A stretch of DNA of 61,834 nt from an uncultured Clostridium sp. (GTDB lineage Bacteria; Bacillota; Clostridia; Lachnospirales; Lachnospiraceae): assembly GCA_946553025.1 (NCBI GenBank), contig CAMNRM010000028.1, positions 1 to 61,834 of the forward strand. Reading direction: 5' to 3'. The position numbers and the translations under genes are program-made. The notes under the pieces are model-generated. The model worked only from the letters and a program-made list of their open reading frames with translations. It had not been told where the DNA came from and did not search any database. This document shows positions 9,047 through 17,008 of this stretch, piece after piece; positions within the stretch are counted from its first letter, which is position 1, and each line of letters begins with the position of its first letter.

Positions 9047-9069
9047 TTAATAGACTTTTCTTGCAAAAT
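9047..9069 (-). promoter_or_regulatory. Candidate activator box upstream of the operon promoter
   Basis: TTAATAGACTTTT (9047-9059) followed by GCAAAAT. The identical 13-mer occurs at 11581-11593, followed by GCATAAAAT. In both cases it begins about 15 bases upstream of the -35 of a minus-strand promoter, a usual position for an AraC-type activator. Binding by the adjacent AraC protein is inference. Confidence 0.5.
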
Positions 9070-9252
9070 CCGAAAAAGTTTACAAAGACCTTTTCTTTTT
9101 CGCAGAGCTTTATGGATAATTCGCAATAATTAAAATAAAAAGATTCTTTGACTTCTTCTGTTTAACAAAAAATTTTTTAGCTAATTCCCGTTTTTCTGCA
9201 TTTTGTTTAATTAAATATACTATTTAAAATTTTGTTTTTTAAGCAAATTTTC

Positions 9253-9281
9253 TTGACTTTTTAATAGCGGTAACTTATACT
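9253..9281 (+). promoter_or_regulatory. Promoter of the araC-type gene
   Basis: -35 TTGACT (9253-9258), 17-bp spacer, -10 TATACT (9276-9281), about 65 bases before the AraC start codon. TTTTAAGCA, also found upstream of the LacI and alpha-galactosidase promoters, lies at 9237-9245. Confidence 0.65.
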
Positions 9282-9345
9282 CTTTCCTATAAAGTGACTT
9301 ATCGAGAAAAAGTTTATGTTCATCATCGCACAAAGGAGGCCAATC

Positions 9346-10239
9346 ATGTCAACCCCTGTTCCCAAAGAGCTTTTTCCGGCGGTTTCCGGATTGCCAGACG
9401 TTTCTTCTCCGGTAACTCTCCTTGGCTATTACCCGAAAAGCCAGCCCGAGCCTTATCTCTTCCTCCAGGCGGCTTTCTTCATCGGCGGAAAATATCCTTA
9501 CCGCTACACCCAGGCTCCCTTTAATGGCTTTGCACTGCTCTATACGGAATCCGGACAGGGGATGGTTTCCCATGCCGGGAACACAGTCAGCTTAAATGCC
9601 GGACAGCTTATCTGGCTTCCCTGTGCCTTTGGCTTTTCCATCCATGCGGTTTCCTCCCACTGGAACCACTTCCTTCTATATTTTAATGGAAGGGAAAGCG
9701 AATATTTTCACACCTGTTTTACCAAAGCCCGTGCCGATAAACAGGGATTTTTCCTCTCCCCGGGTTCCCGCTTTTCCAATATCCTGCACAGCCTGGAAAC
9801 CCGAGGGGAAACCACGTTTTCAACCCCCTTAGAACAGCTTTTTCTTTCCACCAGCCTGCTCACCGAAGCCCTCTCCCATCTTCAGGAAAATGCAGGCGGC
9901 CGCAACTGTCCCTCCTACCTTCTGGAAATCCGCCGGGTTCTGGAGGAAGAATATCAGTATCCCTATTCCCTGGATCTTTTAGAACAGCGCTTTCATGTAA
10001 ATAAATTTCGGATTTCCAAGGAATTTTCCTATTTCTTCCAGCAGTCACCCATCGCCTACCTGACGGCCCGCAGAATCCAGGCGGCAAAAGATCTGCTGGT
10101 ATCCACCACCTTACAGATCCAGGAAATCAGCCAGAGCGTGGGCTACAGCAGCCCGACCCTGTTTATCCGAAGCTTTAAAAAAGCAGAAAACATCACCCCG
10201 CAGGAATACCGCCGCCGCTATTGCCGCCTTAATACCTGA
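9346..10239 (+). CDS. AraC-family transcriptional regulator of the mannan locus
   Basis: Transcribed divergently from the transporter operon. The N-terminal half has a cupin-like sensor (GFALLYTESGQGMVSH and the LNAGQLIWLP turn); the last 100 residues hold two helix-turn-helix motifs ending with IQEISQSVGYSSPTLFIRSF and the ITPQEYRRRY signature. An earlier in-frame ATG exists at 9316, but the ATG at 9346 has AAAGGAGG six bases upstream and is preferred (297 aa). Probably activates the mannooligosaccharide genes in response to a sugar, inferred from position. Confidence 0.88.
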   Translation: MSTPVPKELFPAVSGLPDVSSPVTLLGYYPKSQPEPYLFLQAAFFIGGKYPYRYTQAPFNGFALLYTESGQGMVSHAGNTVSLNAGQLIWLPCAFGFSIHAVSSHWNHFLLYFNGRESEYFHTCFTKARADKQGFFLSPGSRFSNILHSLETRGETTFSTPLEQLFLSTSLLTEALSHLQENAGGRNCPSYLLEIRRVLEEEYQYPYSLDLLEQRFHVNKFRISKEFSYFFQQSPIAYLTARRIQAAKDLLVSTTLQIQEISQSVGYSSPTLFIRSFKKAENITPQEYRRRYCRLNT

Positions 10240-10291
10240 AAAAGCCATCCGGTTTTGGACTTCCATGCCCTAATGCCGGAAAAACAAAAAG

Positions 10292-10353
10292 AAAAAAGAC
10301 CTGCATGAACAGTAACGAAAACTTCGTTATCCCAAACTGCACAGGTCTTTTTT
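10292..10353. terminator. Bidirectional terminator between the araC and lacI genes
   Basis: AAAAAAGACCTG (10292-10303) pairs with CAGGTCTTTTTT (10342-10353), giving A/T tracts on both sides so that it can end transcription of both convergent genes. The interior carries a degenerate copy of the dispersed palindrome (GAACAGTAACG at 10307-10317). Confidence 0.85.
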
Positions 10354-10424
10354 ATTCTTTCTTTATTTAACTTTTTTTGCTGATTCTTTTGTTTTCTGAT
10401 TCTTTAGTCTGCTGATTCTTTTTT

Positions 10425-11432
10425 CTACCTTCTTCTCACACTTTCCTTCTCCACCAGATGGCCGGAGATAATTACCGTTTCCGGAACGAAACTTCCTCCT
10501 GCCTGAATCTGGCGGATCAAAAGTGCAATAGCGGTCTTTACCATCTCTTTAATATTAACCTCATAGGTCGTAATGGAAATATCACAGAGCCCCTCATAAA
10601 GATAATTATCAAAACCGACAATGGACACGTCCTCAGGGACACGGATTCCTTTATTTTTCAGTGTACGTACAAGTTCGCTGGCGGTTAAATCGCTGTTGCA
10701 GGCAAAAGCCGTCGGCATTTTTTCCGGAAGCTTTACCTCAAGAAGCTGACCGCTCATATCCCGGTCGTCTAAGACCCATTCCGGGCGCAGGGGAATACCG
10801 GCAAGCATTAATGCCTTGCAGTAGCCAAAATACCGATCCATAATGCTGTTGTTTGCCTGAACGGTTCCCACATAGGCAATATCTTTATGACCGTTATCGA
10901 TCAGATGGCTGACCATGTAGTACATTCCATAATAATTATTCGTCATAACACAGCTGACCGGAAGCCCCTTTTTCATAAAATCAATATAGAGCTGGGGAAG
11001 GTTCGTCCCCTCCTTTAATGCCTTAAGATAGGCACTTGAAATCTCACCGATAACCAAAATCCCTTCTATCTTGGAATTATGGGTGAACAGGGGGAGTCGT
11101 TTGGTTGCTTCCGCTTCATGGGTGAGCATTTCAAACAAAAGCACACAGTTTTGTTCCCTTGCCGCTATCGTTAATTCCTGATAAATTTTCCAGTAAAACG
11201 AGGGATAATCCCCTAAGTATTTTTCGGAAATAATCACACCCAGGTTTAATATCTCCCGCAGGCTCTGCACCGTGCTGCCTTTGGCCTGATAACCCATCTG
11301 GGCCGCCGTCTGTTTAATTTTTTCCCGCAGTTCATCGCTGACCCCTTTTTGATTCGCCAGCGCATTCGACACGGTTACTGTGCTGACATTTAATCGCTCT
11401 GCAATATCCGCCAGCCGGACATCTTTCTTCAT
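10425..11432 (-). CDS. LacI/GalR-family transcriptional repressor
   Basis: 335 residues. The N-terminal helix-turn-helix and hinge (VRLADIAERLNVSTVTVSNA, residues about 5-24) are followed by a periplasmic-binding-protein-like sensor domain with AFACNSDLTASELVRTL and DVSIVGFDNY blocks. The ATG follows AGGGGGA. It lies between the mannooligosaccharide operon and the alpha-galactosidase gene. TACTTAAA motifs at its own promoter and at the promoters of those two units suggest it represses all three. The effector sugar is unknown. Confidence 0.9.
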   Translation of the reverse strand: MKKDVRLADIAERLNVSTVTVSNALANQKGVSDELREKIKQTAAQMGYQAKGSTVQSLREILNLGVIISEKYLGDYPSFYWKIYQELTIAAREQNCVLLFEMLTHEAEATKRLPLFTHNSKIEGILVIGEISSAYLKALKEGTNLPQLYIDFMKKGLPVSCVMTNNYYGMYYMVSHLIDNGHKDIAYVGTVQANNSIMDRYFGYCKALMLAGIPLRPEWVLDDRDMSGQLLEVKLPEKMPTAFACNSDLTASELVRTLKNKGIRVPEDVSIVGFDNYLYEGLCDISITTYEVNIKEMVKTAIALLIRQIQAGGSFVPETVIISGHLVEKESVRRR

Positions 11433-11472
11433 CTTGCATTCCCCCTAACCACATTTGCCGCTTTTCAGGAAT

Positions 11473-11497
11473 GTTACTGTTTACATACACAGCAACT
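11473..11497. repeat. Dispersed palindrome copy upstream of the lacI gene
   Basis: GTTACTGTTTACATACACAG plus CAACT, an imperfect palindrome of the CGTTACTGT...ACAGCAACG family, located in the 5' leader of the LacI gene. Confidence 0.7.
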
Positions 11498-11537
11498 TAG
11501 GAATTTCAATTTTCCCTCACCTTGTGACCCTGGTATC

Positions 11538-11566
11538 ATTATATAAATTTTACTTAAATTAGTCAA
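11538..11566 (-). promoter_or_regulatory. Promoter and operator of the lacI-type gene
   Basis: Minus strand: -35 TTGACT (11561-11566), 17-bp spacer, -10 TATAAT (11538-11543). The spacer is filled by the palindromic AATTTTACTTAAATT (11546-11560), sharing TACTTAAA with the transporter operator, so autoregulation is likely. TTAATAGACTTTT and TTTTAAGCA (11581-11598) lie about 15 bases upstream of the -35. Confidence 0.65.
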
Positions 11567-11683
11567 ATAAAACTTTGTAATTAATAGACTTTTAAGCATA
11601 AAATGTTAAATTTATGTAATGAACGAAAGCTTAATAAATGCAGTTTTAGGGAGTACGGTCAATATATCATCCCGGATTAGCGG

Positions 11684-13942
11684 TTACTGGCGCACAAAGT
11701 GGTAGAGATGGCTGATAAAATCTCCGTTATCGCGGGGAACTAAAAGTCCTCCCTCCATCCACAGGCTTCCCTTTGCCACCTGTCCGGTTTCTTCCAGAAG
11801 GTAGTCGGCCTGGGCGTCCAGTCCTTTGATGCGGATTTTCCGGCTGCGGTGTGCGGCCTCGGCGATCACCTGCACCAGCGTAACCAGGGCTTCGGACTTA
11901 TCCTTCGCCGCCACTTCCCAACAGTCAAAATGATGGTTTTCCCTCCAGGAGGCCAGGCGGTAGTAGTCGCCCTCCCGGACTAACGGCTGATATTTATGGT
12001 AGAGGGCTGTCTGTTCCTCGATTTCTTTTTTATCTTCCTCGGAAATTTTCGTAATATCCAGCTCATAGCCAAAGGTCCCGGACAGAGCAACATGACCGCG
12101 GGTGGTAAACGGCGTGCTCCTCCCCACGATGTGGTTAGGACAGTCGCTGACATGGGCACCCATGGTGCTTAAAGGATAGAGAAGGGCGGTTCCCTCCTGA
12201 ATTTCCAGACGCTCGATGGCGTCCGTATCATCGGAGCACCAGATCTGCGGGCTGTAGTAGAGCATACCGGGATCGAAGCGTCCGCCGCCGCTGGCGCAGT
12301 TTTCCAAAAGAAGGTTCGGAAATTCTTTAAGAAGGCGCTCCTGCATCTGGTAAAGCCCCAGAACAAAGCGGTGGAAGAGTTCTCCCTGCTTTTTCCCCTC
12401 GGTATAAAGGCTCCCCACATCCGTAAGCGGGCGGTTCATATCCCATTTCACATAGGAAATATCGGCACTGCGCAAAATCTTGGCCACGGATTCACAGACA
12501 TAGTCGATAACCTCCTGCTGGGACAAATCCAGCACATACTGACCGCGCCCCCGTGTCGCCGGACGGCCGGGAATCTGCATGGCCCATTCCGGGTGCAGGC
12601 GGTAGAGGTCGGAATCCGGTGAAACCATCTCCGGCTCAAACCACAGGCCAAACTTCATGCCCTCTGCCTTCACCTGCTCCACTAAGTATTCCAAGCCGCC
12701 CTTTAACTTGGATTTATTCACGGTCCAGTCGCCCAGGGAACAATACTCGTGGTTTCTCTGGCCAAACCAGCCGTCATCCATAACCAGCATCTCAATCCCG
12801 TGCTTTTTCGCTTCCCGGGCAATGGCAAGAAGCTTGTCCGTATCAAAGTCAAAATAGGTCGCTTCCCAGTTATTAATCAAAAGAGGACGCTTTTGGTGCA
12901 GGTAAGGACTGCGGATCAGATGATTGCGGTATAAATCATGGAAATTTCTGGTCATTTTGCCCAGACCTTCGCTGCTGTACATACAGACAACTTCCGGTGC
13001 CGTAAAATGCATCCCCGGCTCAAGTTCCCAGCAAAAGCCCTCCGGATGAATTCCCATCACCATGCGCAGGGAATCAAACTGATCCTTCTCCACCTGGGCC
13101 AGAAAATTCCCCGAATAGACAAAATGCATGGCATAGACTCTTCCCTGCTCCTGATCGGCATTGCGGTCAAGCACGGCAAGGAAGGGATGCTCCTGATGGC
13201 TGGAAATTCCCCGCTCCGAAAAAACCCCCTGTTTTCCGTGAGAAATCGGCATTTTTTCAATGTGGCGCTCCCTTGCCCAGGAACCGTTTAAGGTCAGATA
13301 GTCATAGTTTTCATCATCCATCGTCAGGCAGGCGCTTAAAACCTTCTCCAGATACACCGGCTTTGCCCCCTCATTGACAATCTCCGTGCTGCGGATAATG
13401 GCGTCACTGTCATCAAAAACACTGTAGCGCAGAATCACCTTGAGATTTAAAAACGGATCGCGGCAGGTAATTTCCAGGGTCTGTCCCCCGGCCCCGGACA
13501 AACCGGACTTTGCTTTATCTGCGCCGTTTTGTTCTGTGCCTTCGTTTGCCTTTATCCGCTCCTGCGCCCGGCAAAACGTCGCCGGAAGCCCGGAAAGCCC
13601 CGGCTTTCCCTCGGTAATCGCATGGCTCTCATAAAAAAGTTCGCATCCCCGGTAGCCCTTGGCTGTCCGGACATTTAAACAGCTTTCGCGAAAATCACCT
13701 GTCCCCCAGGTGGGATATTCATAGGGAAAGCTGTCCGTAAAAGAAGCCTTCTCTTTCCGGTTTTTTGAAGGAACAAACGGCCTCTCCCCCGTCCTTAAAA
13801 GATAGGCGCAGCGGGCATCTCCAATCTTCTTTCCATAATAAACATGTCCCAGATACATCTCGTCAGCAATACCTATCCAATACTCCGTATTCAGTGTTTC
13901 CAGCTGAAACAACTGCTCTTCTTCATGAAAAATAATTCCCAT
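11684..13942 (-). CDS. GH36 alpha-galactosidase
   Basis: Releases alpha-1,6-galactose side chains, here probably from imported galactomannan oligosaccharides or raffinose-type sugars. The protein has the long N-terminal beta-sandwich and a TIM barrel with LVMDDGWFGQRN (near 386), nucleophile Asp in KWDMNRPLTD (near 501) and acid/base Asp in CSDDTDAIERL (near 570). No signal peptide, so cytoplasmic. Several in-frame starts exist from 13978. The ATG at 13942 is best placed behind GGAGG (5-base spacing) and gives 752 aa. It has its own promoter with a TTACTTAAA motif between -35 and -10. Confidence 0.93.
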   Translation of the reverse strand: MGIIFHEEEQLFQLETLNTEYWIGIADEMYLGHVYYGKKIGDARCAYLLRTGERPFVPSKNRKEKASFTDSFPYEYPTWGTGDFRESCLNVRTAKGYRGCELFYESHAITEGKPGLSGLPATFCRAQERIKANEGTEQNGADKAKSGLSGAGGQTLEITCRDPFLNLKVILRYSVFDDSDAIIRSTEIVNEGAKPVYLEKVLSACLTMDDENYDYLTLNGSWARERHIEKMPISHGKQGVFSERGISSHQEHPFLAVLDRNADQEQGRVYAMHFVYSGNFLAQVEKDQFDSLRMVMGIHPEGFCWELEPGMHFTAPEVVCMYSSEGLGKMTRNFHDLYRNHLIRSPYLHQKRPLLINNWEATYFDFDTDKLLAIAREAKKHGIEMLVMDDGWFGQRNHEYCSLGDWTVNKSKLKGGLEYLVEQVKAEGMKFGLWFEPEMVSPDSDLYRLHPEWAMQIPGRPATRGRGQYVLDLSQQEVIDYVCESVAKILRSADISYVKWDMNRPLTDVGSLYTEGKKQGELFHRFVLGLYQMQERLLKEFPNLLLENCASGGGRFDPGMLYYSPQIWCSDDTDAIERLEIQEGTALLYPLSTMGAHVSDCPNHIVGRSTPFTTRGHVALSGTFGYELDITKISEEDKKEIEEQTALYHKYQPLVREGDYYRLASWRENHHFDCWEVAAKDKSEALVTLVQVIAEAAHRSRKIRIKGLDAQADYLLEETGQVAKGSLWMEGGLLVPRDNGDFISHLYHFVRQ

Positions 13943-13995
13943 CATTTCCTCCATTCCGTGCATACTGCCTTCAGGCACTTCGGTTATATGTATGC

Positions 13996-14024
13996 ACTAT
14001 AGCATTGATTACTTAAAAAAACAA
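13996..14024 (-). promoter_or_regulatory. Promoter and operator of the alpha-galactosidase gene
   Basis: Minus strand: -35 TTGTTT (14019-14024), 17-bp spacer, -10 TATAGT (13996-14001). TTACTTAAA at 14009-14017 falls in the spacer, matching the operator-like motif at the transporter and LacI promoters. TTTTAAGCA at 14041-14049 lies 17 bases upstream of the -35. Confidence 0.6.
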
Positions 14025-14057
14025 TGGTTTTTTTCTTAAATTTTAAGCAGATTTTAT

Positions 14058-15323
14058 TCATCTATATTCATCTATTTTCCCGAACAATCGAATACTTCGC
14101 TCTAAAATTCCCTGCATATAGGCAATCAGCGTTCCGTAATTGGTCATAGGAACGTTCTGATCCAGGGCGCAGTTTAAGCGGTAGTTCATCTCCCTCTCAT
14201 TTAACATACATCCCCCGCAGTGCACAACCAGACGATAGCTTTCAAGTTCCCCGGGAAACTCCGTGCCGGAGGTAAAGCAAAATTCCAAATCCTTTCCCGT
14301 GTAAGCGCGAATCCAGGCCGGAAGCTTCACCGTCCCGATATCGCCGCACTGCCGGTGATGGGTACAGCCCTCGCTAAGCAGCACCCGATCCCCGTCCTGA
14401 AGCGTTTCCAATGCCCTTGCCCCGCGCACTGCCGGGAAAAGAATTCCTTTATACCGGGCAAATAAAATGGAAAACGACGTCAGCAAAACATCCTCAGGCG
14501 TTTCCTTCGACACCCGCGCAAACACCTGACTGTCCGTAATCACCAGATCCGGTTTTCGCCCCAGTTTTTTCAGGGTTTCCTGATATTCCAGATCCCTGAC
14601 CACAACTGCCGAAGCCCCGGTTTCAAGGATATCCCGGATCGTCTGCTGCTGGGGAAGAATCAGCCTTCCCTTAGGTGCCGCCTTATCAATCGGAACCACC
14701 AAAACCACAAAATCTCCCGGATGAATCATATCGCCCACAATCCGGCGCTGGTTTTTTTCCGCATTCTCCTGATCCAGCAAATGTGCCATGCGCTCCTTTA
14801 ATGCTTCAATCCCGGTTTTCTTTTCGGCGCTGATCCATACAAAAGAAGGTTCTGCCGCTCCTGCCTTTCGGAAGCAGTCCTCCATCTCCCTTTTCTTTTC
14901 CTTTTGTACATCTTCCGGCAAATCATCCAGAAGATCTTCTTTATTAAAAACAAGAAGACAGGGAATATTTTTCCGGCGAATCCCTGCAAACAGTTCCTGA
15001 TCTTCTTTTGACGGGCCACAGGCGCAGTCCATAACAAGAAGTGCAATATCCGTCTTATTTAACACCTGGTACGCCTTTTTCACCCGAAGGCTTCCAAGGC
15101 TCCCTTCATCGTCAAGCCCCGGCGTATCCATCATCATCACCGGCCCTAAGGGCAGCAGCTCCATGGTTTTATACACCGGATCGGTGGTTGTTCCCTTCTG
15201 CTCGGAAACAATTGCAAGATCCTGCCCCGTAACAGCATTCATCACACTTGACTTTCCCGCGTTCCGTTTCCCGAAAAAGCCGATATGCATCCGCTCGGAT
15301 GCAGGCGTTGAAGATAATGACAT
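14058..15323 (-). CDS. hydF: [FeFe]-hydrogenase H-cluster maturation GTPase HydF
   Basis: Scaffold GTPase on which the 2Fe subcluster is assembled before transfer to apo-hydrogenase. The N-terminal GTPase domain has the P-loop GKRNAGKSS (near 20), DTPGLDD and NKED. The C-terminal cluster domain has the CxH motif (EGCTHHRQ) and HCGGC near residue 375. An in-frame upstream start exists at 15344; the ATG at 15323 has GGAGG five bases upstream and is preferred (421 aa). Last gene of hydE-hydG-hydF. Its leader is a copy of a repeat also found before nadE and the SPFH gene. Confidence 0.96.
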   Translation of the reverse strand: MSLSSTPASERMHIGFFGKRNAGKSSVMNAVTGQDLAIVSEQKGTTTDPVYKTMELLPLGPVMMMDTPGLDDEGSLGSLRVKKAYQVLNKTDIALLVMDCACGPSKEDQELFAGIRRKNIPCLLVFNKEDLLDDLPEDVQKEKKREMEDCFRKAGAAEPSFVWISAEKKTGIEALKERMAHLLDQENAEKNQRRIVGDMIHPGDFVVLVVPIDKAAPKGRLILPQQQTIRDILETGASAVVVRDLEYQETLKKLGRKPDLVITDSQVFARVSKETPEDVLLTSFSILFARYKGILFPAVRGARALETLQDGDRVLLSEGCTHHRQCGDIGTVKLPAWIRAYTGKDLEFCFTSGTEFPGELESYRLVVHCGGCMLNEREMNYRLNCALDQNVPMTNYGTLIAYMQGILERSIRLFGKIDEYR

Positions 15324-15413
15324 CCTTTCCTCCAATCTGTGCACGTTTTACGTTACTGTTCACATGTTCACAGCCCATCCTGCCCTTTGGGTATATACAG
15401 GCAGGATTAAAAC
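15324..15413 (-). repeat. Leader repeat of hydF (palindrome plus ribosome-binding-site leader)
   Basis: Combines a dispersed palindrome (CGTTACTGTTCACATGTTCA, from 15351) with the leader repeat shared with nadE and the SPFH gene: on the minus strand GGGCAGGATG, then CTGTGAA, then GTGCACAGATTGGAGGAAAG before the start. A hairpin CCTGCC (15379-15384)/GGCAGG (15400-15405) is included. The far end touches the hydG stop codon (15407-15409). Confidence 0.8.
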
Positions 15414-16825
15414 CTGAAATCGCGGTTTCCCTTCTCAATCTCCAGTAACCGCTCCCGGACAATTCCCTGCACCTTTTCCTTGGGGATGTTTCCGATTTCC
15501 TTTTCAATCAGTTCCAGTCCCTTTTTCTTTGTATCCTCCGATGCATAATCCATCAGGTATTCTTTCAGGGTCATCAGCGCATTGGGAAGGCAGCAGTTAT
15601 GGATCTGTCCGGCTTTGCACAGGGACATAAAGCGGTCGCCCGTCCTTCCCTCCCGGTAACATGCCGTACAGAAGCTGGGGATGTAGCCCATGCCCATCAG
15701 CCAGTTCACCACCTCGTCTAAGGAGCGCTTATCGCTGACTTCAAACTGTTCCGAAGATTCCTCCTCCGGCTCCGGATCGACATAGCCGCCCACGCTGGTT
15801 CGGGAACCGCCGGAAATCTGAGAAATGCCAAGATGAAGCACCCTCTCCCTGCACTTTTGGCTCTCTCTGGTGGAAATGATCATCCCGGTATAGGGAACGG
15901 CCACACGGATGCAGGCCACCAGCTTGGCAAAGGTATCATCGTCAATCCCGTTATCAAATACATCCGGATCGATATCGTCCGCCCTGCGGATTCTGGGCAC
16001 GCTGATGGTGTGCGGGCCTACGCCGTAAACGGCCTCTAAGTGCTCGGCGTGCATCAAAAGTCCGGCAAACTCATAGCGGTAAAGTTCCAGACCAAAAAGT
16101 ACGCCGCAGCCGACATCGTCGATTCCGCCCTCCATAGCACGATCCATCGCCTCGGTGTGGTAATTATAGTCATGCTTGGGCCCCGTAGGATGAAGCTTTA
16201 AATAGCTTTCTTTGTGATAGGTTTCCTGGAATAAAATATAGGTTCCAATCCCCGCATCCTTTAATTTCCGGTAATTTTCCACCGTCGTCGCCGCAATATT
16301 GACATTCACCCTGCGGATTGCGCCGTTTTTATGCTTAATGCTGTAGATGGTCTTAATGCTGTCCAGCACATACTCAATCGGACAGTTCACCGGATCTTCC
16401 CCGGTTTCCAACGCCAGACGCTTATGCCCCATATCCTGCAGGGCGATAACCTCCTGCCGGATCTCCTCCTGGGTCAGCTTCTTCCTGGGGATGTGTTTGT
16501 TCTTTGCATGGTAGGGACAGTAGACGCAGCCATTGACACAGTAATTTGAAAGGTAAAGCGGGGCAAACATAACAATACGGTTCCCGTAAAAATCCTTCTT
16601 AATCTGCTCGGCCAGCGCATAAATTTCCTGGTTTTTATCCTCTAACGCACAGTCAAGCAAAACCGCAGCCTCCCTGTGGGTGAGGCCCTTAAGTTCTCTC
16701 GCCTTGGCTAAAATCCGGTCAATTAATTCACGGTTTGTCCGGTTCTTTTTGGCGTAATCGAGGGTTTCTAAAATCTCCTCGTGGTTAATAAAATCGTCAG
16801 CGCATTTTGATTTTGGATCGTACAT
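15407..16825 (-). CDS. hydG: [FeFe]-hydrogenase H-cluster radical SAM maturase HydG
   Basis: Radical SAM tyrosine lyase that makes CO and cyanide ligands for the hydrogenase active site. The 472-residue protein has the SAM-cluster motif CVNGCVYC (CxxxCxxC, near 97) and a C-terminal cluster region CTACYREG...CKAGQIHNCC (near 390-420) that distinguishes HydG from ThiH. The start follows AAAGGA. It lies between hydE and hydF. The hydrogenase structural gene is not in the window. Confidence 0.97.
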   Translation of the reverse strand: MYDPKSKCADDFINHEEILETLDYAKKNRTNRELIDRILAKARELKGLTHREAAVLLDCALEDKNQEIYALAEQIKKDFYGNRIVMFAPLYLSNYCVNGCVYCPYHAKNKHIPRKKLTQEEIRQEVIALQDMGHKRLALETGEDPVNCPIEYVLDSIKTIYSIKHKNGAIRRVNVNIAATTVENYRKLKDAGIGTYILFQETYHKESYLKLHPTGPKHDYNYHTEAMDRAMEGGIDDVGCGVLFGLELYRYEFAGLLMHAEHLEAVYGVGPHTISVPRIRRADDIDPDVFDNGIDDDTFAKLVACIRVAVPYTGMIISTRESQKCRERVLHLGISQISGGSRTSVGGYVDPEPEEESSEQFEVSDKRSLDEVVNWLMGMGYIPSFCTACYREGRTGDRFMSLCKAGQIHNCCLPNALMTLKEYLMDYASEDTKKKGLELIEKEIGNIPKEKVQGIVRERLLEIEKGNRDFRF

Positions 16826-16863
16826 CGTTGTTTTCCTTTCTACCTCGGGTCAGAAACAGCTTT

Positions 16864-16911
16864 CGTTACTGTTCACATGTACAGCAAGTGCACAGACCTA
16901 AGTAAACAGCA
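16864..16911. repeat. Dispersed palindrome between hydE and hydG
   Basis: CGTTACTGTTCACATGTACA begins at 16864 and is followed by the second-half motif TGCACAGACCTAAGTAAACA, as at 55931-55976. It sits in the leader of hydG, within the 183-bp hydE-hydG gap, which also contains a short stem (GCGTCC/GGACGC, 16972-16986) without a T tract. Confidence 0.75.
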
Positions 16912-17008
16912 GCCATCTTTCCCTTCAGGATTTGCTTTTTTATTTTTATATTTTTATGTCAGCGTCCTTGGGACGCCAACGAATAAACCTGCCGATAAGC
17001 ACTCCGGC

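Noticed and set aside
9068-9102. GAAAAAG/CTTTTTC inverted repeat as a terminator
   Set aside because: A/T-only stem in a very AT-rich promoter region with no GC core; likely chance.
12371-13634. Plus-strand open frames antisense to the alpha-galactosidase gene
   Set aside because: Composition typical of the reverse strand of a GC-rich gene; no ribosome binding sites.
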